64,000 nucleotides of DNA from Candidatus Leptovillus gracilis (GTDB taxonomy: Bacteria > Chloroflexota > Anaerolineae > Promineifilales > Promineifilaceae): positions 62,001-126,000 of the forward strand of contig JADJXA010000012.1 in assembly GCA_016716065.1 (NCBI GenBank). The letters are read 5' to 3'. The position numbers and the translations under genes are program-made. Below, in pieces: positions 54,162 through 62,405 of the stretch. Below the pieces are notes generated by a model. It did not search any database. It had not been told where the DNA came from and saw only the letters and a list, made by a program, of their open reading frames with translations. Numbering within the stretch: the stretch's first letter is position 1; every line of letters starts with the position of its first letter.

Positions 54162-55283
54162 ATGAGTCACAAACCATCTTTGATTGTGCGGATTGTTGTC
54201 GTGCTGGCGCTGGTCAGCGTGGGCGTGTATTGGTTTTTTGTGGCGCGGCAAACAGAAGCCAACGGCCGTCTCACCGCCGCCGGTACAATTGAAGTGGCCG
54301 AGGTCGCCATCGCCCCTGAACAGGGCGGGCGCGTCGCCGAGGTGCTGGCCGACGTGGGTGAAAACGTGATCGCCGGGCAGCCGTTGGTACGCCTGGATAC
54401 CGCTTTGTTGGCCGGCCAACTGGCCCAAGCGCAGGCGCAGCATGCCGCCGCCCAGGCCAACTACGCCATGCTGGCCGCCGGACCCACTGCCGCGCAGCTT
54501 TCCGCCGCCACGGCCGCCGTGCGCCGCGCCCAGGCGCAGCTAGACGCCCTCAACGAACAAGTGGACACGGCCGTAACGCAGCGCGACGACATCAACAGCC
54601 AGATCGAGGACATTGAGCAGCAGATTGCCACCGCCGCCAGCGGTCAGCCAGCCAACGCCGCGGCCCAAAGCGCGTTGAACGGGTTGGCGATGCAGTTGAT
54701 GCTGGCGCAGCAGGCGCAAACGGCCGTTAGCAATCAAATCCAACTCCTCAACAACCAGATCACCGTCGCCGAAAGCGGCGTAGACGCGGCCCAGGCGCAG
54801 CTGGACCTGCTGCAAGCCGGGGCCAGACCAGAACAACTGGCCGCCGCCCAGGCCCAGGTGGACGCCGCCCAGGCAACCATCAACCTGATAGAGGCGCAAA
54901 TCGCCCGCCAAACGCTCATCGCGCCGGTGGATGGCGTGGTGCTGGCGCGGGCCATCGCCGCCGGTGAAGTGGCCCTGCCCGGCGCGGCGCTGCTGCGGCT
55001 GGGCCAGATGGACGATCTGACGATGACTGTGTTTGTGCCCGAAGACCGGTATGGCCGCATTATGTTGGGGCAAACGGCCGTCATCACCGTAGACTCGTTT
55101 CCCGGCGCAACGTTCAGCGGCGTGGTGCGCCACATCGCCGACCGGGCCGAATTTACGCCGCGCAATGTGCAAACGGCCGAAGGGCGCGCCTCGACAGTGT
55201 TCGCTATTGAACTAGACGTGCAAGACAACGGCGGCAAACTGAAACCAGGCATGCCCGCCGATGTGGATTTTGGCGAATCGTAG
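54162..55283 (+). CDS. HlyD/YbhG-type membrane fusion protein
   Basis: This 373-residue periplasmic-adaptor-like protein has an N-terminal membrane anchor (about 8-26), a biotinyl-lipoyl-like half-motif (TIEVAEVAIAPEQGGRVAEV), a long alanine/glutamine-rich coiled coil (about 85-250) and the second half-motif IEAQIARQTLIAPVDGVV. It would extend the efflux channel across the envelope. The ATG of MSHKPS follows GAGG and lies 20 bases after the permease stop. The presence of an adaptor implies either an outer membrane or a thick envelope in this organism. Confidence 0.92.
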   Translation: MSHKPSLIVRIVVVLALVSVGVYWFFVARQTEANGRLTAAGTIEVAEVAIAPEQGGRVAEVLADVGENVIAGQPLVRLDTALLAGQLAQAQAQHAAAQANYAMLAAGPTAAQLSAATAAVRRAQAQLDALNEQVDTAVTQRDDINSQIEDIEQQIATAASGQPANAAAQSALNGLAMQLMLAQQAQTAVSNQIQLLNNQITVAESGVDAAQAQLDLLQAGARPEQLAAAQAQVDAAQATINLIEAQIARQTLIAPVDGVVLARAIAAGEVALPGAALLRLGQMDDLTMTVFVPEDRYGRIMLGQTAVITVDSFPGATFSGVVRHIADRAEFTPRNVQTAEGRASTVFAIELDVQDNGGKLKPGMPADVDFGES

Positions 55284-55294
55284 TAACTGCACAC

Positions 55295-56233
55295 ATGGCA
55301 ACTGAAGCGATGATTCAAGTGGAGCATCTGGCGCGGCGGTTTGGGGCGGTAACGGCCGTGTCTGACCTGACCCTCGCTGTGCAGCCGGGCGAGATTTATG
55401 GCCTGGTGGGGCCAGACGGCGCGGGCAAAACAACTACCTTCCGCCTGCTGGTGGGCGCATTGCTGCCAGACAGCGGCACAGGGCGCATCGGCGGCTACGA
55501 TTTGCGCAGCCACATCGAAGCGGCACGGCGGCTGATTGGCTACCTGCCGCAGCGCTTCAGTTTGTATGGCGACCTGACCGTCGCCGAAAATCTGCGTTTT
55601 TTCGCCGAGGTCAACGGCATCCCGCCCCAAGAGTGGCAGCCGCGCCGCGACGAGATGCTGGCTTTTGTCAATCTGGCCGAATTTGCCGACAGGCAGGCGC
55701 GGCAGCTTTCCGGCGGGATGAAGCAAAAGCTGGGGTTGGCGACGGCGCTGATTCACCGGCCCCGCCTGCTGCTGCTAGACGAACCGACCGGCGGTGTAGA
55801 CCCGGTGACGCGCCAGGATTTCTGGCGGCTAATCGGCAAGGCGGTGGTGGAAGAAGGGCTGACGGTGCTGGTGAGTACGCCCTACATGGACGAGGCCAGC
55901 CGCTGCCACCGGGTAGGGTTCATGAATTACGGCCGTCTGCTGGCTGAAGGCGCACCACAAAGCCTCACCGCGCCGCTCAACGGCCGTATCCTGGAGTTGG
56001 CCGGGTCGCCGCGGCGATTGGTACGGACAACGGCCGCCCAGGACCCCGACGTGGAAGATGTGCAGGCTTTCGGCCACACCTTTCACCTGCGGCTGCGCCC
56101 TGGGACGTTAACGGCCGTGCGCCAACGGCTGCCCGCCGCCCTGCTCGCCGCCGGGGCCACTGTCGAACGTCTGGAACCGGCCGCGCCGCTGCTGGAAGAT
56201 GCGTTTATCGAACTGCTAGAGGTTAGCGGGTAG
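55295..56233 (+). CDS. ABC-2 transporter ATPase, first of two
   Basis: This 312-residue ATPase has Walker A GPDGAGKTTT, signature LSGGMKQKLGLA and Walker B LLLLDEPTGGVD, all complete. A C-terminal extension (about 235-312) resembles that of drug-efflux ATPases. It corresponds to the N-terminal half of the fused YbhF. It begins 12 bases after the adaptor gene and is followed ten bases later by a second ATPase gene. Together they are the split equivalent of one double ATPase. Confidence 0.93.
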   Translation: MATEAMIQVEHLARRFGAVTAVSDLTLAVQPGEIYGLVGPDGAGKTTTFRLLVGALLPDSGTGRIGGYDLRSHIEAARRLIGYLPQRFSLYGDLTVAENLRFFAEVNGIPPQEWQPRRDEMLAFVNLAEFADRQARQLSGGMKQKLGLATALIHRPRLLLLDEPTGGVDPVTRQDFWRLIGKAVVEEGLTVLVSTPYMDEASRCHRVGFMNYGRLLAEGAPQSLTAPLNGRILELAGSPRRLVRTTAAQDPDVEDVQAFGHTFHLRLRPGTLTAVRQRLPAALLAAGATVERLEPAAPLLEDAFIELLEVSG

Positions 56234-56243
56234 TGCATTCCTT

Positions 56244-56975
56244 ATGACAACAGCCATTACCCTACAGGAATTAACCAAGCAGTTTGGCGATTTTACGGCC
56301 GTTGACCGGGTCAGCTTTGCCGTGGGCGCGGGCGAAGTGTTCGGCTATCTGGGTCCCAATGGCTCCGGCAAGACGACGACCATTCGCATGTTGTTGGGTT
56401 TGTTGCAGCCCAGCGGCGGCAGCGGCCAGGTATTGGGACTAGACATCGCCCACGACGCAGAGAAAATCCGGCCCAAAGTGGGCTATATGTCGCAAAAGTT
56501 TGCCTTGTACAATGATTTGACGGCCGTCGAAAACCTAAACTTCTACGCCGGGGTGTATGGCGTGGCCGCACGGAACGGCCGTGTGTCCGAAGTGTTGGCC
56601 CTGGTCGGTCTGAGCGAACGGGCCAACGAACGCGCCGGGCAGCTTGCCGCCGGCTGGCGGCAGCGGTTGGCCCTGGGCGCGGCGCTGCTCCATCACCCCA
56701 GCCTCATCTTCCTCGACGAGCCGACCAGCGGCGTAGACCCGCAGGCGCGCCGCGCCTTTTGGGATTTGGTCTACGATTTGGCCGACCAGGGCGTGACTAT
56801 TTTTGTGACTACTCATTACATGGACGAGGCCGAATACTGCGACCGTCTGGGTATCATGTTTCGCGGCCGACTGTTGGCCCTGGACACCCCAGCCAATCTG
56901 AAACGCGCCCTGTCTCCAACGGCCACCCTCGAAGACGTCTTCATCACCCTCGCTGCCAACCAACCAACCACCTGA
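56244..56975 (+). CDS. ABC-2 transporter ATPase, second of two, with divergent signature
   Basis: This 243-residue ATPase has Walker A GPNGSGKTTT and Walker B IFLDEPTSGVD, but the signature reads LAAGWRQRLALG rather than LSGGQ. This matches the C-terminal half of YbhF, which also has a relaxed signature. It should pair with the preceding ATPase to make one standard and one altered nucleotide site. It is the last gene of the TetR-controlled efflux operon. The gap to the Dus gene is 84 bases. Confidence 0.92.
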   Translation: MTTAITLQELTKQFGDFTAVDRVSFAVGAGEVFGYLGPNGSGKTTTIRMLLGLLQPSGGSGQVLGLDIAHDAEKIRPKVGYMSQKFALYNDLTAVENLNFYAGVYGVAARNGRVSEVLALVGLSERANERAGQLAAGWRQRLALGAALLHHPSLIFLDEPTSGVDPQARRAFWDLVYDLADQGVTIFVTTHYMDEAEYCDRLGIMFRGRLLALDTPANLKRALSPTATLEDVFITLAANQPTT

Positions 56976-57059
56976 CGAACCCGTTATCTGTTATCCGTTG
57001 TCCATCACCCCTTCCGCCCCCTATCACCACATCACCCTTTCCGCTACAATAGAATCCCT

Positions 57060-58028
57060 ATGAATTACGAAGCTGCTTTTCACGTCGGCGGCGTGCCCGT
57101 TTACGGCGACGTCATCCTGGCCCCCATGGCCGGGTATTCGGACGTGCCCTACCGGGCTTTGTGCCGCGCCTACGGCTCGGCCATGCACTACACCGAGTTT
57201 ACGCCGGTGGAGGCGTTGATTGGGCGGCGGGTGCATCCCCGGTTTGCGCAGCGATTGGACAAACAGGTGGGCGAACGGCCGTTTGTCATCCAAATTTTTG
57301 GCAACGACGCCCAAAAGCTGCTGCGGGCGGCGCAGCGTGTGCTGCAATGGCAGCCCGACATTATTGACGTGAACATGGGCTGTTCTACGCGCAAAGTGAG
57401 CGGGCGCGGCGCAGGGGTGGGCATGATGCCCCAACCGGCGCTGGTGGCCGAAACCTTTCGGCTGCTCACCAGCCATTTGCCCGTGCCCGTCAGCGGCAAA
57501 ATTCGCCTGGGCTGGGACGAATCGCAAAAGAATTATGGCGACATCGCCCGCATTCTGGTGGACAATGGCGCGGCGCTGATTGCTTTGCACGGCCGTACCA
57601 AAGTGCAGCAGTACGGCGGTCAGGCCGACTGGGACGCCATCGCCGACCTGCGGCGGCTGGTCGCCGTGCCGGTTATCGGCAATGGCGACGTGCAAACGCC
57701 GCAAGATATTGACCGGATGAAGGCGCACACCGGCTGCGACGCGGTGATGATTGGCCGGGCGGCCATTGGCAACCCGTGGATTTTTGCCCGGCAGGACAAA
57801 ACCACGCTGCCCCTGGCCGCGGTGGCCGCCGCCGCCCGTTTACATTTGGTGGAGATGTTGGCTTATTACGGCCGTCGTGATGGTCTTCTGCTTTTCCGCA
57901 AGCACCTCAAGCAGTACGCCGCCGCCGATGCCGCCGCGCTGCTAACCATCAGCGACGCCGACGAACTGCTGGCGCGGCTGGACGAATTGGCGGCCATCCC
58001 CATCACACAGAGGTTGCCTTATCATTGA
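57060..58028 (+). CDS. dus: tRNA-dihydrouridine synthase, DusB-like
   Basis: This 322-residue FMN enzyme reduces uridine to dihydrouridine in tRNA. The N-terminal LAPMAGYSDVPYRALCR, the catalytic cysteine in VNMGCSTRKVSGRGAG, HGRTKVQQYGG and GNGDVQTPQD are hallmarks. The residue after the catalytic cysteine differs from the usual NMGCP. The length is normal. No fis or other partner gene is adjacent. Confidence 0.93.
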   Translation: MNYEAAFHVGGVPVYGDVILAPMAGYSDVPYRALCRAYGSAMHYTEFTPVEALIGRRVHPRFAQRLDKQVGERPFVIQIFGNDAQKLLRAAQRVLQWQPDIIDVNMGCSTRKVSGRGAGVGMMPQPALVAETFRLLTSHLPVPVSGKIRLGWDESQKNYGDIARILVDNGAALIALHGRTKVQQYGGQADWDAIADLRRLVAVPVIGNGDVQTPQDIDRMKAHTGCDAVMIGRAAIGNPWIFARQDKTTLPLAAVAAAARLHLVEMLAYYGRRDGLLLFRKHLKQYAAADAAALLTISDADELLARLDELAAIPITQRLPYH

Positions 58029-58265
58029 CAGACAAATCTCCTTTTCAGAGACCGCAGAACACGGATTCCCCGGATTTGCGGATAAGGGTGATCGAGAAAA
58101 AAGCATCCGCACATCCTGCCAATCCGTTGTCAATTGGGCTGAATGTGCGTTCTGTCAGTCAACCAGGATAAATCTGAGAAAGATACCCTGTTTTTGTTTT
58201 TGAAAAACGCTCCCGAAAAAGATTTGTCAGTCAATCAGCAGGTCTTGATAATCTTGGACAAAATC

Positions 58266-59909
58266 ATGATCGAATTGCTTGTAGAAGAACCTCTGTTATT
58301 GCTGTTTATCGTGTCCGGCGTCGGCTACGCCGTGGGACTCATCAAAATCAAAGGCGTGCGCCTGGGCGTAGCTGCCGTGCTGTTTGTCGGATTAGCTGTT
58401 GGCGCATTGGACCCCCGCCTGACACTGCCCCCCATTCTCTTTGAAATTGGCCTGATTATTTTTGTCTACAGCATCGGCATCAGCAGCGGCGCGGGCTTCT
58501 TCGCCTCGCTGCGTGGCAAAGGGCTGCGTGACAACCTGTTTGGCGCAGCCATGCTGACATTGGCGCTGGTGGTGGTGGTGGCGGCGCATTATGCCCTGGG
58601 GCTGCGGGCCACCGTCAGCGCCGGGTTGTTCGCCGGCAGCCTGACCAATACCCCGGCCCTGGCTGGCGTCCTGGAAAACGTCGCCAACTCGGCCCCGGCA
58701 ACGGCCGTAGACATCATGCTCACCGAACCGGTAGTCGGTTACTCGGTGGCCTACCCCATGGGCGTCATTGGCATGATCCTGGCAATTTTGATCATGCAGC
58801 GCATCTGGAAGATTGATTACGCCGCCGAGGCCAAAGCGCTACGCAGTTTTCATCTGGTAGAGCAAGAGTTGTACAACAAAACCATCTTGGTAACACGGCC
58901 GGAGGTAACGGCGCTGTCCCTACGCGAACTCCGCCAGCAAAACAATTGGGATATCGTCTTCGGCCGGCTAAAACGGGGTGACGAGATCATCCTGGCCACC
59001 GGCGACACTCACTTGCAGCCCGGCGACCTCATCAGCATCATCGGCACGCCGGAAGAAGTAGACGCCATCATCCCCCTGGCAGGTGAACTGACCGACGAAC
59101 ACCTGGAAATGGACCGCAGCCTCTACGATTTTCGCCGCATCTTTGTCTCTAATCCGGCCGTCGCCGGGCGGCGGTTGGCCGACCTGCGCCTGCCACAAGA
59201 CCACGGCGCACTGGTCACCCGCGTGCGCCGCGGCGACATAGATTTTCTGGCCCACGGCGACCTGGTGCTGGAATTAGGCGACCGCGTGCGCGTGGTCTCG
59301 CGGCGCAAAGATTTAACCGAACTCACGGAGTTGTTCGGCGACTCCTACAAACAACTCAGCGAAATCAACCTGATTTCCCTGGGCGTCGGGTTGACTTTGG
59401 GTTTGCTTATCGGCCTCATCCCCATCCCCCTGCCTGGCGGTATCACCTTCAAATTGGGTGCGGCCGGCGGCCCGCTCATCGTTGGGCTAATTTTGGGAGC
59501 CATTCGCCGCACCGGTCCCATCGCCTGGGTTCCACCTTACAGCGCCAATCTTACCCTGCGCCAGATCGGCCTGATCTTCTTACTGGCAGGCATTGGGCTG
59601 CGCTCTGGTTACACCTTTTTCACCACGTTTGCTGCCAGTGGTGGTTTGTCCCTCTTCCTGGCCGGAGCGGCCGTTACCTTCACCCTGGCTTTCGCTACTT
59701 TGATTATTGGCTATAAGGTGTTGAAAATCCCGTTTGGCCTGCTGGTGGGCATGTTGTCCGCGCTGCAAACACAGCCGGCCGTGCTAAGTTTTGGGCAGGA
59801 ACAGGCGGAAAACGATCTACCCAATGTTGGCTACGCGCTGCTGTTCCCTGTCGCCACCATCGTCAAAATTTTCTACGCCCAACTTCTCCTCACGCTGTTA
59901 TCACCGTGA
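58266..59909 (+). CDS. AspT/YbjL-type transporter with two TrkA-C domains
   Basis: This 547-residue membrane protein has the duplicated AspT architecture: about five helices (residues 5-160, with LGVAAVLFVGLAVGALDPRL), two RCK_C/TrkA-C domains (about 205-270 and 285-365), then six further helices (about 380-547). Members exchange aspartate for alanine or transport other dicarboxylates. Here the substrate is unknown. I chose the ATG of MIELLVEEP since it starts the first helix; the frame upstream is unrelated and includes a degenerate duplication. Confidence 0.88.
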   Translation: MIELLVEEPLLLLFIVSGVGYAVGLIKIKGVRLGVAAVLFVGLAVGALDPRLTLPPILFEIGLIIFVYSIGISSGAGFFASLRGKGLRDNLFGAAMLTLALVVVVAAHYALGLRATVSAGLFAGSLTNTPALAGVLENVANSAPATAVDIMLTEPVVGYSVAYPMGVIGMILAILIMQRIWKIDYAAEAKALRSFHLVEQELYNKTILVTRPEVTALSLRELRQQNNWDIVFGRLKRGDEIILATGDTHLQPGDLISIIGTPEEVDAIIPLAGELTDEHLEMDRSLYDFRRIFVSNPAVAGRRLADLRLPQDHGALVTRVRRGDIDFLAHGDLVLELGDRVRVVSRRKDLTELTELFGDSYKQLSEINLISLGVGLTLGLLIGLIPIPLPGGITFKLGAAGGPLIVGLILGAIRRTGPIAWVPPYSANLTLRQIGLIFLLAGIGLRSGYTFFTTFAASGGLSLFLAGAAVTFTLAFATLIIGYKVLKIPFGLLVGMLSALQTQPAVLSFGQEQAENDLPNVGYALLFPVATIVKIFYAQLLLTLLSP

Positions 59910-59985
59910 TCATGATAGACCTGGCAGGCTTATAGACCTTCCAGATTTCCCGTTCAAACCGTTAGATATTCCTCTAATTTGGGGG

Positions 59986-60014
59986 TTGACTTCCCCCCGA
60001 TCATTTGTTATAGT
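59986..60014 (+). promoter_or_regulatory. Strong sigma70-type promoter of the small transcription unit
   Basis: TTGACT and TATAGT are separated by exactly 17 bases, the best promoter match in the window. Transcription would start near 60021 and run into the hairpins at 60189-60223 and 60251-60280. The 5' leader contains a small TGCGC/GCGCA hairpin near 60025-60040. Confidence 0.72.
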
Positions 60015-60067
60015 GCTTTCCGGTTGCGCGTTCATGCGCAGCTAATCTTGAAAGGAGTATGGCGCAA

Positions 60068-60166
60068 ATGGGTAACACAATCAGCAACACCATCTACATT
60101 GTTCCCAGCGGCTTTGACAAAGTCGTGTTATGCGCCCACGCATCCTGTCAGCTTGACATAAAGTAG
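60068..60166 (+). CDS. Candidate small protein of 32 residues
   Basis: The frame encodes MGNTISNTIYIVPSGF followed by DKVVLCAHASCQLDIK, 32 residues with two cysteines spaced five apart. An AAAGGAG site lies ten bases before this ATG; an in-frame ATG three codons earlier is too close to the site. The frame sits between a near-consensus promoter and two terminators, giving a transcript of about 200 bases. It may be a peptide, a leader or merely part of a small RNA. I know no family. The downstream neighbours are the two subunits of an ABC exporter, which makes a peptide substrate conceivable but unproven. Confidence 0.45.
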   Translation: MGNTISNTIYIVPSGFDKVVLCAHASCQLDIK

Positions 60167-60188
60167 CATTTGGCAAGCAAAACGACAG

Positions 60189-60223
60189 GGTCACGGCGCA
60201 ACTAAAAGCCCGTGGCCTTTTTT
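60189..60223 (+). terminator. First terminator of the small transcription unit
   Basis: GGTCACGGC pairs with GCCCGTGGCC with one wobble and one bulge, followed by TTTTTT. It lies 23 bases after the stop of the 32-codon frame. Confidence 0.75.
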
Positions 60224-60250
60224 GTTTCTGCCGGTAGCACACCAACCAGC

Positions 60251-60280
60251 AAAACGCCACGGGACCCCGTGGCGTTTTTT
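60251..60280 (+). terminator. Second, perfect intrinsic terminator
   Basis: ACGCCACGGG pairs perfectly with CCCGTGGCGT, preceded by AAAA and followed by TTTTTT. Sharing the CCACGGG core with the first hairpin, it could form alternative pairings with it. Confidence 0.88.
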
Positions 60281-60387
60281 GTTGCCACAAACAACAAAGT
60301 AGACAGAGGTTGTCAGGAATGGAACGTAGACTTTAAAGAGACAATGCGACAATCGTGTAAGAAGTAAGGGACTCATTCTTTCTAGAC

Positions 60388-60443
60388 TTTCAAAGAACAC
60401 AATCCCCTTTGAAAGTTAGCAGAAGTTCACCCAGTGAACTTCT
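60388..60443 (+). repeat. Two hairpins directly before the exporter ribosome site
   Basis: ACTTTCAAAG (60388-60397) pairs with CTTTGAAAGT (60409-60418), and AGAAGTTCAC (60421-60430) pairs with GTGAACTTCT (60434-60443). The second ends one base before the GAGAGG ribosome site. The AGAAGTTCA motif recurs before the second exporter gene. Confidence 0.75.
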
Positions 60444-60456
60444 GAGAGGTATAAAA

Positions 60457-62352
60457 ATGGATAATAAAGATTACGACCTCAAAAATATCGTAACAAATAA
60501 GAGATTGATTGGTTTGTGGCGCATAATGACCGGTTACCGCTGGTTGTATTTGCTGGCTATCGTGGCAATTGGTCTGTCGGCGTTGATGCGCTCCACCATT
60601 TATTACGCGCTGGGCTATTTTATAGACAGTGTGCTGACGGCCGAAGGCAATATCCTTGGCCAGAGCTTGTTGGTAGGGGCGGCCATTCTGGGGCTGGCGG
60701 TGATGCAAGGCACGCTGACGTTTATCAGCGGCCGTTCGGCGGCGAAAACGGCCGAAGGCATTACCCGGCGTCTGCGTAACTACCTCTACGACCACATTCA
60801 GCGGCTCAGCTTCACTTACCACGACAACATGCAGACAGGCGAACTGCTGCAGCGGTCCACATCAGACGTGGACGCGCTGCGCCGCCTGTTTGCCGAGCAG
60901 TTGAACGGCATTGGTAACATCACCCTGCTGTTCCTGGTGAACTTCACCGCCCTACTGCTGCTGAACGTGCGCCTGGCGGTGTATTCGGTGGTCGTCATCC
61001 CGTTCATCATCCTTATCTCGCTTTACTTCTTTAAGAAAGTGGGCGAGGTGTACGAGACGTATCAGGAACAAGAAGCCACCCTGTCTAATCGGCTGCAAGA
61101 AAACCTGAGCGGCGTGCGCGTGGTGAAGGCGTTTGCCCGTCAATCTTACGAGATTGACATGTTCGAGACCGACAATCGGGAAAAATATCGGCGTGGGCAG
61201 CGGCTCATTTTCATGCACGCTTCGTTCTGGCCGGTGACAGACATCATGTGTGGCGTACAAATGTTGGCCGGCTTCTTCCTGGGGGCGCGCATGGCGATTC
61301 AGGGCATCATCACTCCCGGCGAGTATCTGACATATGCCGGGCTGGTGGTGTTGATCATCTGGCCGATTCGCAACCTGGGTCGGTTGATCACCCAATTGTC
61401 CACCGGGTTAGTTTCCTTCGACCGGGTACGCGACATCATCCGTGAAGACCGTGAACCGCTGGACGCCGGGACATACATCCCCGAAGATGGGCTGCGCGGC
61501 GAGGTGCGCTTCAACCATGTTAGCTTCGCCTACGATAAAGAGACGCCGGTGCTGCACGACATAGACTTCGCCGTACAGCCGGGTCAGGTCATTGCCCTGT
61601 TGGGTTCAACCGGATCCGGCAAAACGACGTTGGTGAACTTGCTGCCACGCTTCTATGAGTACACAGAAGGCAGCATCACGCTGGACGGCGTGGAACTGCG
61701 CGACTATCCGCGCAAGTGGCTGCGGCGACAGATCGGCATTGTGCAGCAGGAACCGTTCCTGTTCTCGCGCTCTATTCGGGAGAACATTACCTATGGCGTA
61801 GGCCGAGACGTATCGGACGCGGAAGTGGAAGAGGCCGCGCGCGCGGCGGCTATCCATGATGTCATCCTCTCCTTCCCTAAAGGCTACGAAACGCTGGTGG
61901 GTGAACGTTGGGTGACGCTTTCAGGTGGACAGAAGCAGCGGGTGACGGTTGCCCGCACACTGTTGAAGAACCCGCGCATCTTGATCATGGACGACGCCAC
62001 GTCGTCGGTGGACACGGAGACTGAGGCTTCGATTCGGGAAGCGCTGAATGGGTTAATGGCTACGCGAACAACGTTTGTCATTGCCCACCGGATTCAGAGC
62101 GTGATGGAAGCGGATTTGATTTTGGTGCTGGATAACGGCCGTATCATCCAACGCGGCATACACAGCGAACTGCTGGCCCAGCCCGGCACATATCAACAAA
62201 TCTATGACTTGCAGGCGCGCATTGAAGCGGAACTGGAACAAGAGATCGCCTCGGTGGACCGGGCGCGGAATGGGAATGGCAATGGGCACGGCAATGGCCG
62301 CCATAACGGCCGTTTCCACGAAGAACTAACCACCACCCTGGCCGTCAACTAA
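60457..62352 (+). CDS. Heterodimeric ABC exporter subunit with degenerate catalytic site
   Basis: This 631-residue exporter half has six membrane helices (about 25-300) and a nucleotide-binding domain with Walker A GSTGSGKTTLV, Q-loop IVQQEPF and intact signature LSGGQKQRV. Walker B reads ILIMDDATSSVD, with Asp replacing the catalytic Glu. The H-loop histidine in VIAHRIQSV is present. This pattern is that of the non-catalytic subunit of heterodimers such as TM287/288 or BmrCD. The C-terminus is an Asn/Gly-rich tail (NGNGNGHGNGRHNGR). The ATG follows GAGAGG. It pairs with the next gene. Confidence 0.93.
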   Translation: MDNKDYDLKNIVTNKRLIGLWRIMTGYRWLYLLAIVAIGLSALMRSTIYYALGYFIDSVLTAEGNILGQSLLVGAAILGLAVMQGTLTFISGRSAAKTAEGITRRLRNYLYDHIQRLSFTYHDNMQTGELLQRSTSDVDALRRLFAEQLNGIGNITLLFLVNFTALLLLNVRLAVYSVVVIPFIILISLYFFKKVGEVYETYQEQEATLSNRLQENLSGVRVVKAFARQSYEIDMFETDNREKYRRGQRLIFMHASFWPVTDIMCGVQMLAGFFLGARMAIQGIITPGEYLTYAGLVVLIIWPIRNLGRLITQLSTGLVSFDRVRDIIREDREPLDAGTYIPEDGLRGEVRFNHVSFAYDKETPVLHDIDFAVQPGQVIALLGSTGSGKTTLVNLLPRFYEYTEGSITLDGVELRDYPRKWLRRQIGIVQQEPFLFSRSIRENITYGVGRDVSDAEVEEAARAAAIHDVILSFPKGYETLVGERWVTLSGGQKQRVTVARTLLKNPRILIMDDATSSVDTETEASIREALNGLMATRTTFVIAHRIQSVMEADLILVLDNGRIIQRGIHSELLAQPGTYQQIYDLQARIEAELEQEIASVDRARNGNGNGHGNGRHNGRFHEELTTTLAVN

Positions 62353-62353
62353 A

Positions 62354-62391
62354 TTAGAAGTTCAACTTCTGTAGAGAAGTTGAACTTCTAA
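62354..62391. repeat. 17-bp perfect hairpin between the two exporter genes
   Basis: The arms TTAGAAGTTCAACTTCT and AGAAGTTGAACTTCTAA surround a 4-base loop, GTAG. It shares AGAAGTTCA with the hairpin before the first exporter gene and lies 14 bases before the second start codon. Confidence 0.85.
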
Positions 62392-62405
62392 TCGGAGACC
62401 TCATC

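Larger units (their letters stand above)
59910..60456. other. 547-base interval carrying a compact small transcription unit
   Basis: This is the longest gene-poor interval of the window and has no ACGGCCGT. It holds a strong promoter, a short reading frame with a ribosome site, two terminator hairpins, and two further hairpins just ahead of the ABC exporter gene; each is listed separately. Confidence 0.6.
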
